Assembly (NCBI GenBank): GCA_946612175.1
Contig: CAMOEO010000219.1
Coordinates: forward strand, 1-5,517
Length of the DNA stretch: 5,517 nucleotides
Direction: 5' to 3'
Source: an uncultured Verrucomicrobiota bacterium
GTDB lineage: Bacteria; Verrucomicrobiota; Kiritimatiellia; RFP12; UBA3636
Below are positions 1 through 4,618 of this stretch, one piece after another. A program made the translations under genes and the position numbers. How positions within the stretch are numbered: the stretch's first letter is position 1; every line of letters begins with the position of its first letter. Under the pieces are notes generated by a model. That model searched no databases. It was not told the DNA's origin and was given only the letters and a program-made list of their open reading frames with translations.

Positions 1-950
1 CGGTACTCCAGGAACCACTTCGCGAAGGCGGGGACGCCGACGTCGATCGGCGTGGTCGGCTCGTAGCCGAGCCGGGCGTGGATGCGGGAGATGTCCGCGT
101 AGGTGGCGGGGACGTCGCCCGGCTGCATCGGCAGCATCTCCATCCTCGGCTCGACGCCGAGTGCGCCGGCGAGCACCTCGATGAGGCGCAGCAGCTCCTC
201 CGGGCGGTTGTTGCCGATGTTGAAGATCTCCTCGGGCCCGAGGTCCTTCGACTCGATGCACGAGACGACGCCCGAGACGATGTCGTCCACGTAGGTGAAG
301 TCGCGCTTCATCCTCCCGTGGTTGAAGACCTTGATCGGACGCCCCGCGAGCATCGCGTCGGCGAAGAGCCACATCGCCATGTCCGGCCGGCCCCACGGGC
401 CGTAGACCGTGAAGAAGCGCAGCCCGACCGTCTGCAGCCCGAAGAGGTGCGCGTAGACGTGCGCCAGCAGCTCGTCGCTCTTCTTCGTCGCGGCGTAGAG
501 GCTCACGGGGGCGTCGACGCGGTCGTCCTCCGAGAACGGCATCTTCTCGTTGCCGCCGTAGACGCTGGAGCTGGAGGCGTAGACGAGGCGGGGCAGCCCG
601 TGGTGGCGGCAGCACTCCAGGACGTTCACGAACCCGACGAGGTTGCTCTGGACGTAGGCGCCGGGGTTGACGAGCGAGTAGCGCACGCCGGCCTGCGCGG
701 CGAGGTTCACGACGACGTCGAACCGCTCCGCTTCGAAGACCGCGCCGAGCGCGGCGGCGTCCGCCAGGTCCGCGCGGACCATCCGGAAGCCGGGGCGGCC
801 CTCGAGCCGCGCCGCGCGGGCCTCCTTGAGCGCGGGGTCGTAGTAGTCGTTGAAGTTGTCGAGGCCGACCACGGCGTGGCCGCGCCCGAGCAGTCGTTCG
901 GAGAGCGCCGCGCCGATGAAGCCGGCCGCGCCGGTGACGAGGATGTTCAT
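1..950 (-). CDS. UDP-glucuronate 4-epimerase-like NAD-dependent sugar epimerase (3' end cut by window edge)
   Basis: Reading the minus strand from ATG at 950 gives 316 codons with no stop before the left edge. It is an extended short-chain dehydrogenase/reductase that would interconvert UDP-glucuronate and UDP-galacturonate in the cytoplasm, supplying galacturonate for capsule, O-antigen or other surface glycans. Seen: the N-terminal Rossmann motif GAAGFIG (residues 7-13), NDYYDP (34-39), AAQAGVRYS (84-92), a serine run before VYG (126-131), catalytic YAATK (Y152, K156), RFFTVYGPWGRPDM (178-191), RDFTYVDDI (216-224), FNIGNN (243-248) and MQPGDVPATYAD (275-286). The GPWGRPDM and MQPGDVPATYAD blocks are typical of the UDP-glucuronate epimerase (CapI/WbpP-neighbour) group rather than GalE. 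Family members run about 310-345 residues, so only a few codons are missing. An in-frame ATG at 959 is possible, but it overlaps the likely -10 box. Substrate is inferred from family resemblance; a related UDP-hexose epimerase is the alternative. Confidence 0.92.
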   Translation of the reverse strand, partial: MNILVTGAAGFIGAALSERLLGRGHAVVGLDNFNDYYDPALKEARAARLEGRPGFRMVRADLADAAALGAVFEAERFDVVVNLAAQAGVRYSLVNPGAYVQSNLVGFVNVLECCRHHGLPRLVYASSSSVYGGNEKMPFSEDDRVDAPVSLYAATKKSDELLAHVYAHLFGLQTVGLRFFTVYGPWGRPDMAMWLFADAMLAGRPIKVFNHGRMKRDFTYVDDIVSGVVSCIESKDLGPEEIFNIGNNRPEELLRLIEVLAGALGVEPRMEMLPMQPGDVPATYADISRIHARLGYEPTTPIDVGVPAFAKWFLEY

Positions 951-957
951 GGCCCGC

Positions 958-986
958 ATTCTAGCAAAGAGGTCGCGCCATGGCAA
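958..986 (-). promoter_or_regulatory. Candidate sigma-70 promoter of the epimerase gene
   Basis: On the minus strand, TTGCCA (986-981) is separated by 17 bases from TAGAAT (963-958); each matches its consensus hexamer at 5 of 6 positions. The predicted transcription start falls around 950-952, essentially on the ATG at 950, so the mRNA would be leaderless or nearly so. That agrees with the absence of any Shine-Dalgarno sequence before this gene. Prediction only. Confidence 0.5.
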
Positions 987-1015
987 ACCGCCAGGGAAAA
1001 ATTAGTAAAGGATGC

Positions 1016-1026
1016 TTGACTTTCAA
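1016..1026. promoter_or_regulatory. Candidate MarR operator, inverted repeat TTGA-N3-TCAA
   Basis: A perfect 4+4 inverted repeat (TTGA CTT TCAA) covers the -35 box of the marR promoter. A further TTGA lies at 1035-1038, just before the -10, so TTGA/TCAA half-sites flank the polymerase contact region. MarR-family repressors, MexR for example, commonly autoregulate through short inverted repeats with GTTGA-like arms. Binding is inferred from position and symmetry; the arms are short enough for chance to be a real alternative. Confidence 0.4.
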
Positions 1027-1044
1027 TGGGGCTTTTGATAGTGT
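1016..1044 (+). promoter_or_regulatory. Candidate promoter of the marR-adaptor operon
   Basis: TTGACT (1016-1021), a 17-base spacer and TAGTGT (1039-1044) form a plausible promoter with a good -35 and a weak -10. The expected start is near 1051, leaving a leader of about 20 bases that contains an AGGA ribosome site. The weak -10 would suit a promoter kept under repressor control. Confidence 0.45.
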
Positions 1045-1059
1045 CCCGGCTCCGTCCGC

Positions 1060-1063
1060 AGGA
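1060..1063 (+). promoter_or_regulatory. Ribosome binding site of marR
   Basis: AGGA ends eight bases before the ATG at 1072. It is a modest but well-spaced Shine-Dalgarno sequence that supports this start. Confidence 0.55.
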
Positions 1064-1071
1064 ACCCCGCC

Positions 1072-1626
1072 ATGAACGCCCCGAACACCGCCCCCGCGAA
1101 GGCCGCGCACGATCTTGAGATCTGGCGGCGTACGCTGCACGTCTCCGATCTCTTCCGCATCGTCGTGAAGAAGGGCGCCGACAGCGAGCACATGAACCGC
1201 ATCACGGTGAACCAGGCCCGCATCTTCGGCTACATCTTCTCCCGCAGCGGCGAGGGCCCGATCCGCATCTCCACGCTCGCGCACGACCTCGACGTCACCC
1301 CCGCCGCCGCCGGCCAGGCCGTCGACCGCCTCGTCCGCGCCGGGATGGTCGACCGCAGGACCGACCCCACCGACCGCCGCGCCTTCGTCATCTCCATCTC
1401 GAAGAAGGGCCGCGAGCACCTCAACGAATACCAGAGGCGCTGCCGCGAGCTCTCCGCCGAGCTCCTTGCCGACGTTCCCCCCGCCGACATCGCCGCCTTC
1501 GACCGCGTCCTCTCCGCCGTCTACCACGGCCTCGACGCCCGCTGGCGCGCCATTCTCGCCGCGCGGGACGCCGCAAAGAACGCCTGCATCCCCGATTTCA
1601 AAACCAAGCAACACGCACAACCATGA
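1072..1626 (+). CDS. MarR-family winged-helix transcriptional regulator
   Basis: A 184-residue cytoplasmic DNA-binding protein, probably the local repressor of the efflux genes that follow. Seen: N-terminal dimerisation helices (about 14-45), a winged helix from TVNQARIFGYI (45-55) through ISTLAHDLDVTPAAAGQAV (66-84, with the recognition helix near 76-90), and the MarR wing signature DPTDRRAFVISIS (98-110, with D101, R102, R103). A C-terminal dimerisation helix spans about 113-165. A 20-residue polar tail beyond the usual MarR length ends in KTKQHAQP. It has two cysteines (C124, C172), not in an obvious OhrR-type sensing position. The ATG at 1072 has an AGGA ribosome site. Its stop overlaps the adaptor start in ATGA (1623-1626), indicating translational coupling. 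MarR repressors are usually released by phenolic or drug ligands; the ligand here is unknown. Confidence 0.93.
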   Translation: MNAPNTAPAKAAHDLEIWRRTLHVSDLFRIVVKKGADSEHMNRITVNQARIFGYIFSRSGEGPIRISTLAHDLDVTPAAAGQAVDRLVRAGMVDRRTDPTDRRAFVISISKKGREHLNEYQRRCRELSAELLADVPPADIAAFDRVLSAVYHGLDARWRAILAARDAAKNACIPDFKTKQHAQP

Positions 1627-2747
1627 AAACTCCATCCGTCCTCCGTTCTTCCTCCTTCCTCCTCGCCGCGGTCGCCGCGGTGTCCGCCGCGACCGCGGCC
1701 GAGCCCGCTCCGCAGGCCGCGGGCCCGAAGCCCTCGATGTTCCTCGTCGGCGTCGGCAAGGCCGGCCACGTGGACCACAACCCCGTCCGCACGTTCAGCG
1801 GGCGCGTCCTTTCGCCCGAGACGGTCGCCGTCGTCGCGCAGGTCGCGGGCGAGGTGAAGGAGGTCTGCTTCGAGGAGGGCGCGCTGCTGAAGAAGGGCGA
1901 CGTGCTCTACCGGATCGACCCGGTGAAGTACGAGGCCGCGGCCGCGAGCGCGCGGGCGCAGGTCGCGCAGGCGGAGGCCAGCGCGGACTACGCGCGCAAG
2001 ACGTTCGACCGCGCGACCGCTCTCTTCGAGAAGAAGGTCGCGAGCGCCGACGACCTCGACTCCGCCACGAGCGGGAAGGCCGCCGCGGAGGCGGCGCTCG
2101 ACGCCGCGAAGGCGGCCCTCGTCTCGGCCGAGGACAACCTCGCGCACTGCACGGTCGTCGCGCCCGTCGACGGCAAGGTCGGCCTCAACGCCGCCACCGT
2201 CGGCAACTACGTCTCGACCGCGTCCGGCCCGCTCTGCACGATCGTGCGGCAGGATCCGGTGCGCGTCGCCTTCGCGCCCGGCTCGCGCGACTACCTCTCG
2301 TTCTTCGGCGGCGAGAAGGGGCTGCGCGAGCTCTTCGACGTGCGCGTCCGCCTCGCGGACGGCTCGGTCTACGACGGCGAGGGCGAGGTGGAGTTCGTCG
2401 GCAACGCGGTGAACGCCGCGACGGACACGATGCCGGTCTACGCGCGCTTCCCGAATCCGGACGGCCTGCTCGTCCCGGGCGCGACGGTGAAGGTCGAGGT
2501 GAAGGCCAAGGAGGCGAAGCGCTACGTCTCGCTCCCGCTCACGGCGGTGATCCACGACGGCGAGGGCAAGGGCTACGTCTGGATGGTCGGCGAGCACAAC
2601 ATCCCCGTCCGCCGCGACGTCGAGACCGGCCCCGCCACCGCGACCTACCAGACGATCCTCTCCGGCCTCGAGGAGGGCGAGGAGGTCATCGTCCGCGGCA
2701 CGCAGAAGATCATGTCCGGCGTCCCCGTCGAGCCCGTCGCGCTGTAG
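1623..2747 (+). CDS. RND efflux periplasmic adaptor (membrane fusion protein, AcrA/MexA type)
   Basis: A 374-residue adaptor that would bridge an inner-membrane RND pump and an outer-membrane channel. Seen in order: a signal peptide (K2, R8, hydrophobic 12-24, likely cleavage after ATAA near residue 26) with no lipobox cysteine, so it appears secreted rather than lipid-anchored. Then come the first lipoyl half-motif (about 68-100, AGEVKEVCFEEGALLKKGD), an alanine-rich alpha-helical hairpin (about 103-172), the second lipoyl half-motif (174-211, APVDGKVGLNAATVGNYV), a beta-barrel (about 213-298, with MPVYARFPNPDGLLVPGATV) and a membrane-proximal domain (about 302-372, LPLTAVIHDGEGKGYVW). Length is close to AcrA (397). 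There is no Shine-Dalgarno sequence; translation is likely coupled to marR through the ATGA overlap. Three cysteines (C82, C176, C205) remain in the mature protein, unusual for a periplasmic adaptor. The cognate permease is not adjacent but lies past the hipBA pair. Confidence 0.94.
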   Translation: MKTPSVLRSSSFLLAAVAAVSAATAAEPAPQAAGPKPSMFLVGVGKAGHVDHNPVRTFSGRVLSPETVAVVAQVAGEVKEVCFEEGALLKKGDVLYRIDPVKYEAAAASARAQVAQAEASADYARKTFDRATALFEKKVASADDLDSATSGKAAAEAALDAAKAALVSAEDNLAHCTVVAPVDGKVGLNAATVGNYVSTASGPLCTIVRQDPVRVAFAPGSRDYLSFFGGEKGLRELFDVRVRLADGSVYDGEGEVEFVGNAVNAATDTMPVYARFPNPDGLLVPGATVKVEVKAKEAKRYVSLPLTAVIHDGEGKGYVWMVGEHNIPVRRDVETGPATATYQTILSGLEEGEEVIVRGTQKIMSGVPVEPVAL

Positions 2748-2760
2748 CGCGCCCGGCGCG
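2738..2760 (+). other. Two mutually exclusive short GC hairpins over the adaptor stop codon
   Basis: CGCGCT-GT-AGCGCG (2738-2751) folds across the TAG stop at 2745-2747. An overlapping CGCGC-CCG-GCGCG (2748-2760) can form only if the first does not. No U-run follows, so neither is a convincing intrinsic terminator. They may only protect a 3' end or be a by-product of high GC. Confidence 0.3.
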
Positions 2761-2800
2761 ACAACCCCCGCTACGCCCCGCCCCGCCCACAGACCCCGCC
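2761..2800 (+). other. C-rich, G-poor untranslated stretch (candidate Rho-loading region)
   Basis: This 40-base non-coding segment contains 26 C, 6 G, 7 A and 1 T. Unstructured C-over-G RNA just after a stop codon is the usual signature of Rho utilisation sites. It lies between the adaptor stop and the hipBA promoter, so it could end marR-adaptor transcripts. This is composition-based inference only. Confidence 0.3.
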
Positions 2801-2817
2801 ACGCCGGAAGAAACTCC

Positions 2818-2846
2818 TTGACAACGAAAAGAAGAAAGACAATAAT
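2818..2846 (+). promoter_or_regulatory. Strong candidate sigma-70 promoter of the hipBA module
   Basis: TTGACA (2818-2823, a perfect -35), a 17-base A-rich spacer and AATAAT (2841-2846, five of six -10 positions) make the best promoter in the window. The start of transcription is expected near 2853, inside the operator-like repeats that follow. The local sequence is strikingly AT-rich compared with its surroundings. Confidence 0.75.
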
Positions 2847-2901
2847 GCGCCGTATTTGTCGCACAAAAGTGAAAAATGATTAATTGTGCGCCAGATTTGT
2901 C
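2847..2901. promoter_or_regulatory. Candidate HipB operator cluster: direct and inverted repeats
   Basis: Seen: a direct repeat GCGCC-NN-ATTTGTC at 2847-2860 and 2888-2901 (12 of 14 identical, 41 bp apart); a perfect palindrome TTTGT-CGC-ACAAA at 2855-2867; and an inverted pair CGCACAA (2860-2866) / TTGTGCG (2884-2890). The elements lie over and just after the predicted transcription start and run up to the hipB ATG at 2906. HipB-type antitoxins dimerise and bind several operators in their own promoter with HipA as co-repressor, so this cluster is a likely autoregulatory site. The sequence does not resemble the E. coli HipB box TATCC-N8-GGATA. Confidence 0.6.
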
Positions 2902-2905
2902 AATA

Positions 2906-3304
2906 ATGAAGATCCAGAACTCGCAAACCGAAGCCGCCATTCTGAAGGAACTCGGCCGCCGATTGGAGGCAGAGCGCCTGCAGCGCAATCTTCCGCAGGC
3001 CGAACTGGCCGCGGCGGCGGGGCTTTCGCGCCGGACGATCGTCCGGATGGAGAGCGGGGAGTCCTGCCGGCTGGACGCCTTCGTCGCGGTCTTGAAGCAG
3101 TTGGGTCTGGCCGAACGCCTGGGCGTCGTCCTGTCCGAACCGGGACTCACCCCCATTCAGGAAGCGCAGCTGGAAAAATTCCGCTCATCGCTGCCGAAGC
3201 GGGCGCGGGCGCGCCGCGCAACCGCCGCGGCGGACAGGCCGGGTGTCCGGCGTTGGGGCGACGGCGTGCCGGTCGGCGCCGCCGGGAAGGGAGTCGAGCG
3301 GTGA
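2906..3304 (+). CDS. hipB: HipB-like antitoxin, Xre/Cro-type helix-turn-helix DNA-binding protein
   Basis: A 132-residue protein predicted to neutralise the downstream HipA kinase and repress its own operon. Seen: an N-terminal helix (TEAAILKELGRRLEAER, 8-24), then an Xre helix-turn-helix LPQAELAAAAGLSRRTIVRM (29-48) followed by ESGES, and a helix DAFVAVLKQLGLAERL (57-72). A basic, probably flexible tail (97-132) contains KRARARR and RRWGDG with W117. E. coli HipB (88 residues) contacts HipA through a C-terminal tail ending in Trp, so the tail here may play the same part. Start choice: ATG 2906 begins the conserved part and places the repeated operators upstream. An in-frame ATG at 2876 would add ten residues of no recognisable fold. 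Neither has a clear Shine-Dalgarno. The TGA stop overlaps the hipA GTG. Function is inferred from the fold plus HipA adjacency. Confidence 0.88.
   Translation: MKIQNSQTEAAILKELGRRLEAERLQRNLPQAELAAAAGLSRRTIVRMESGESCRLDAFVAVLKQLGLAERLGVVLSEPGLTPIQEAQLEKFRSSLPKRARARRATAAADRPGVRRWGDGVPVGAAGKGVER
3287..3293 (+). promoter_or_regulatory. Ribosome binding site of hipA
   Basis: AAGGGAG lies seven bases before the GTG at 3301, inside the end of hipB. It is the clearest Shine-Dalgarno in the window and fixes the GTG start, ruling out longer upstream extensions of this frame. Confidence 0.7.
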
Positions 3305-4581
3305 ACCATCTGGCCAACGTCTACCTCTGGGGCACGCCCGTCGGCTCGGTTTCGCTCCACGACGGAGAGCGCGCGGCGCGCTTCCAATACGACCCCGACT
3401 TTGTCGCCCTTGGCGTCCAGGTCGCGCCGGTGAAGATGCCCCTGCGAGACGAAGTCTACTCGTTTCCGGCGTTGAATCCGGACTCCTTCCACGGACTGCC
3501 CGGACTGCTCGCGGACTCGCTCCCGGACAAGTTCGGAAACGCCGTCCTGCGCACGTGGGTGAAAGCGCGCGGCGAGGACCCCGGAAGTCTCACGCCCATC
3601 GACCGGCTCTGCTACACCGGCACGCGCGGGATGGGCGCGCTCGAGTTCCGTCCGGCGCTCTTCCGGGAAGGCGACGAGGCGGAGGCCGTCCGTGTGGACG
3701 ACCTCGCGCGCCTCGCCGCCGAGGTGCTTCGGCGGCGCACCGAGGCTCGCGCGACGCTCGTGCCGGGGATGACCGACTTCGCCCCGATCCTCAAGGTCGG
3801 CTCGTCCGCCGGCGGCGCGCGCGCGAAGGCGCTGATCGGCTGGAACGAGGCGACGGGCGAGGTTCGTTCCGGCCAGACGCGCCTGCCGGAGGGGTTCGGC
3901 TACTGGCTCCTCAAGTTCGACGGCCTCGACGGAAACGGCGACAAGGAGGGCTCCGACCGCAGCGGCTACGGCCGCGTCGAATACGCCTACCACCTGATGG
4001 CGCGCGAAGCGGGCCTTGAGATGAGCGAATGCCGGCTCTGGGACGGACGCCACTTCATGACGCGCCGCTTCGACCGTCTCCCCGGCGGCGGCAAGCTGCA
4101 CATGCAGTCGCTCGCCGCGCTGGAGCACTTCGACTTCAACGAGCCGGCACTCTACTCCTACGAAGACGCGTTCGACCTCTGCGCCCGGATCGTCGGCGAC
4201 ATGCGCGCGCAGGACCAGCTCTTCCGCCGGATGTGCTTCAACGTGCTGGCGTGGAACTGCGACGACCACGTGAAGAACGTCGCGTTCCTGATGGACCGCG
4301 CGGGCGCGTGGTCGCTCGCGCCGGCGTTCGACGTCGCCTACGCCTACAACCCCGAAGGCGCGTGGACCGGCGCGCACCAGATGTCCGTGAACGGCAAGCG
4401 CCGCGACATCGGCGACGACGACCTTCTCGCCGCCGCCCGCGCCGCCGGCCTCAAGCCGCGCCGCGCCCGCGAGGACCTCGACCGCGTCCGCGCCGCCGTC
4501 GCCCGCTGGCCCGACTTCGCAAACGAAGCCAATGTCCGCGACGACTTCGCGGAGGAAATCCGCCGACAACTTGCCGCCTGA
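3301..4581 (+). CDS. hipA: HipA-family serine/threonine kinase toxin of a type II toxin-antitoxin module
   Basis: A 426-residue protein starting at GTG. E. coli HipA (440 residues) phosphorylates glutamyl-tRNA synthetase and triggers growth arrest and multidrug-tolerant persistence; the target here is unknown. Seen: an N-terminal subdomain (1 to about 120, LWGTPVGSVSLHDG at 9-22, GLPGLLADSLPDKFGN at 65-80). In the kinase core, the glycine/serine loop VGSSAGGARAKAL (166-178) corresponds to the E. coli S150 autophosphorylation loop. WLLKFDG (202-208) carries the probable ATP-binding lysine K205. A catalytic loop CDDHVKN (320-326) has D321 and N326 in the places of E. coli D309 and N314, and LAPAFDVAY (339-347) has D344 in the place of D332. 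All key residues appear present and the frame is intact, so an active kinase is expected. The gene overlaps hipB in GTGA (3301-3304). The permease ATG follows after 37 bp without an intrinsic terminator. Confidence 0.95.
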   Translation: MNHLANVYLWGTPVGSVSLHDGERAARFQYDPDFVALGVQVAPVKMPLRDEVYSFPALNPDSFHGLPGLLADSLPDKFGNAVLRTWVKARGEDPGSLTPIDRLCYTGTRGMGALEFRPALFREGDEAEAVRVDDLARLAAEVLRRRTEARATLVPGMTDFAPILKVGSSAGGARAKALIGWNEATGEVRSGQTRLPEGFGYWLLKFDGLDGNGDKEGSDRSGYGRVEYAYHLMAREAGLEMSECRLWDGRHFMTRRFDRLPGGGKLHMQSLAALEHFDFNEPALYSYEDAFDLCARIVGDMRAQDQLFRRMCFNVLAWNCDDHVKNVAFLMDRAGAWSLAPAFDVAYAYNPEGAWTGAHQMSVNGKRRDIGDDDLLAAARAAGLKPRRAREDLDRVRAAVARWPDFANEANVRDDFAEEIRRQLAA

Positions 4582-4618
4582 CCCCGCGCCCTTTCAACCC
4601 AAAAAACCGAAACCGACA
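4582..4618 (+). other. Short C/A-rich leader between hipA and the RND permease
   Basis: These 37 bases hold no Shine-Dalgarno, no promoter hexamer pair and no hairpin with a U-run. They are rich in C and A and poor in G, like the sequence before the adaptor start. The permease is therefore probably co-transcribed with hipA. Confidence 0.5.

Noticed and set aside
78..1019. Plus-strand open frame of 313 codons opposite the epimerase
   Set aside because: His/Asp/Val/Arg-rich antisense shadow; the minus strand encodes an unmistakable SDR epimerase.
2738..2817. Intrinsic terminator after the adaptor
   Set aside because: GC hairpins exist but no T-run follows; the downstream sequence is C-rich.
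1466..2864. Long open frames overlapping the adaptor on both strands (1466-2821 plus, 1521-2864 minus)
   Set aside because: They translate to Arg/Gly/Ala-rich, low-complexity protein with no domain. They are shadows of the adaptor gene in high-GC DNA, whereas the adaptor frame has a signal peptide and full adaptor fold.
2884..3300. N-terminal extension of hipA back to a TTG at 2884
   Set aside because: The extension overlaps all of hipB in another frame and reads as low-complexity Arg/Gly sequence. The GTG at 3301 has a strong ribosome site and starts exactly where HipA homology begins.
3157..4569. Minus-strand open frame of 470 codons opposite hipA
   Set aside because: Composition typical of antisense to a GC-rich gene and no recognisable motif; hipA on the plus strand carries all kinase residues.
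2906..4581. Tripartite HipBST system
   Set aside because: HipBST splits the N-terminal subdomain into a separate small HipS. Here the N-terminal subdomain is fused in a full-length 426-residue HipA, and no third small gene is present.
2748..4618. Transposon or integrase-type ends flanking hipBA
   Set aside because: I found only very short shared strings such as CGACAA on both sides, with no inverted terminal repeat, target duplication or transposase. Insertion remains possible but not by a visible mobile element.
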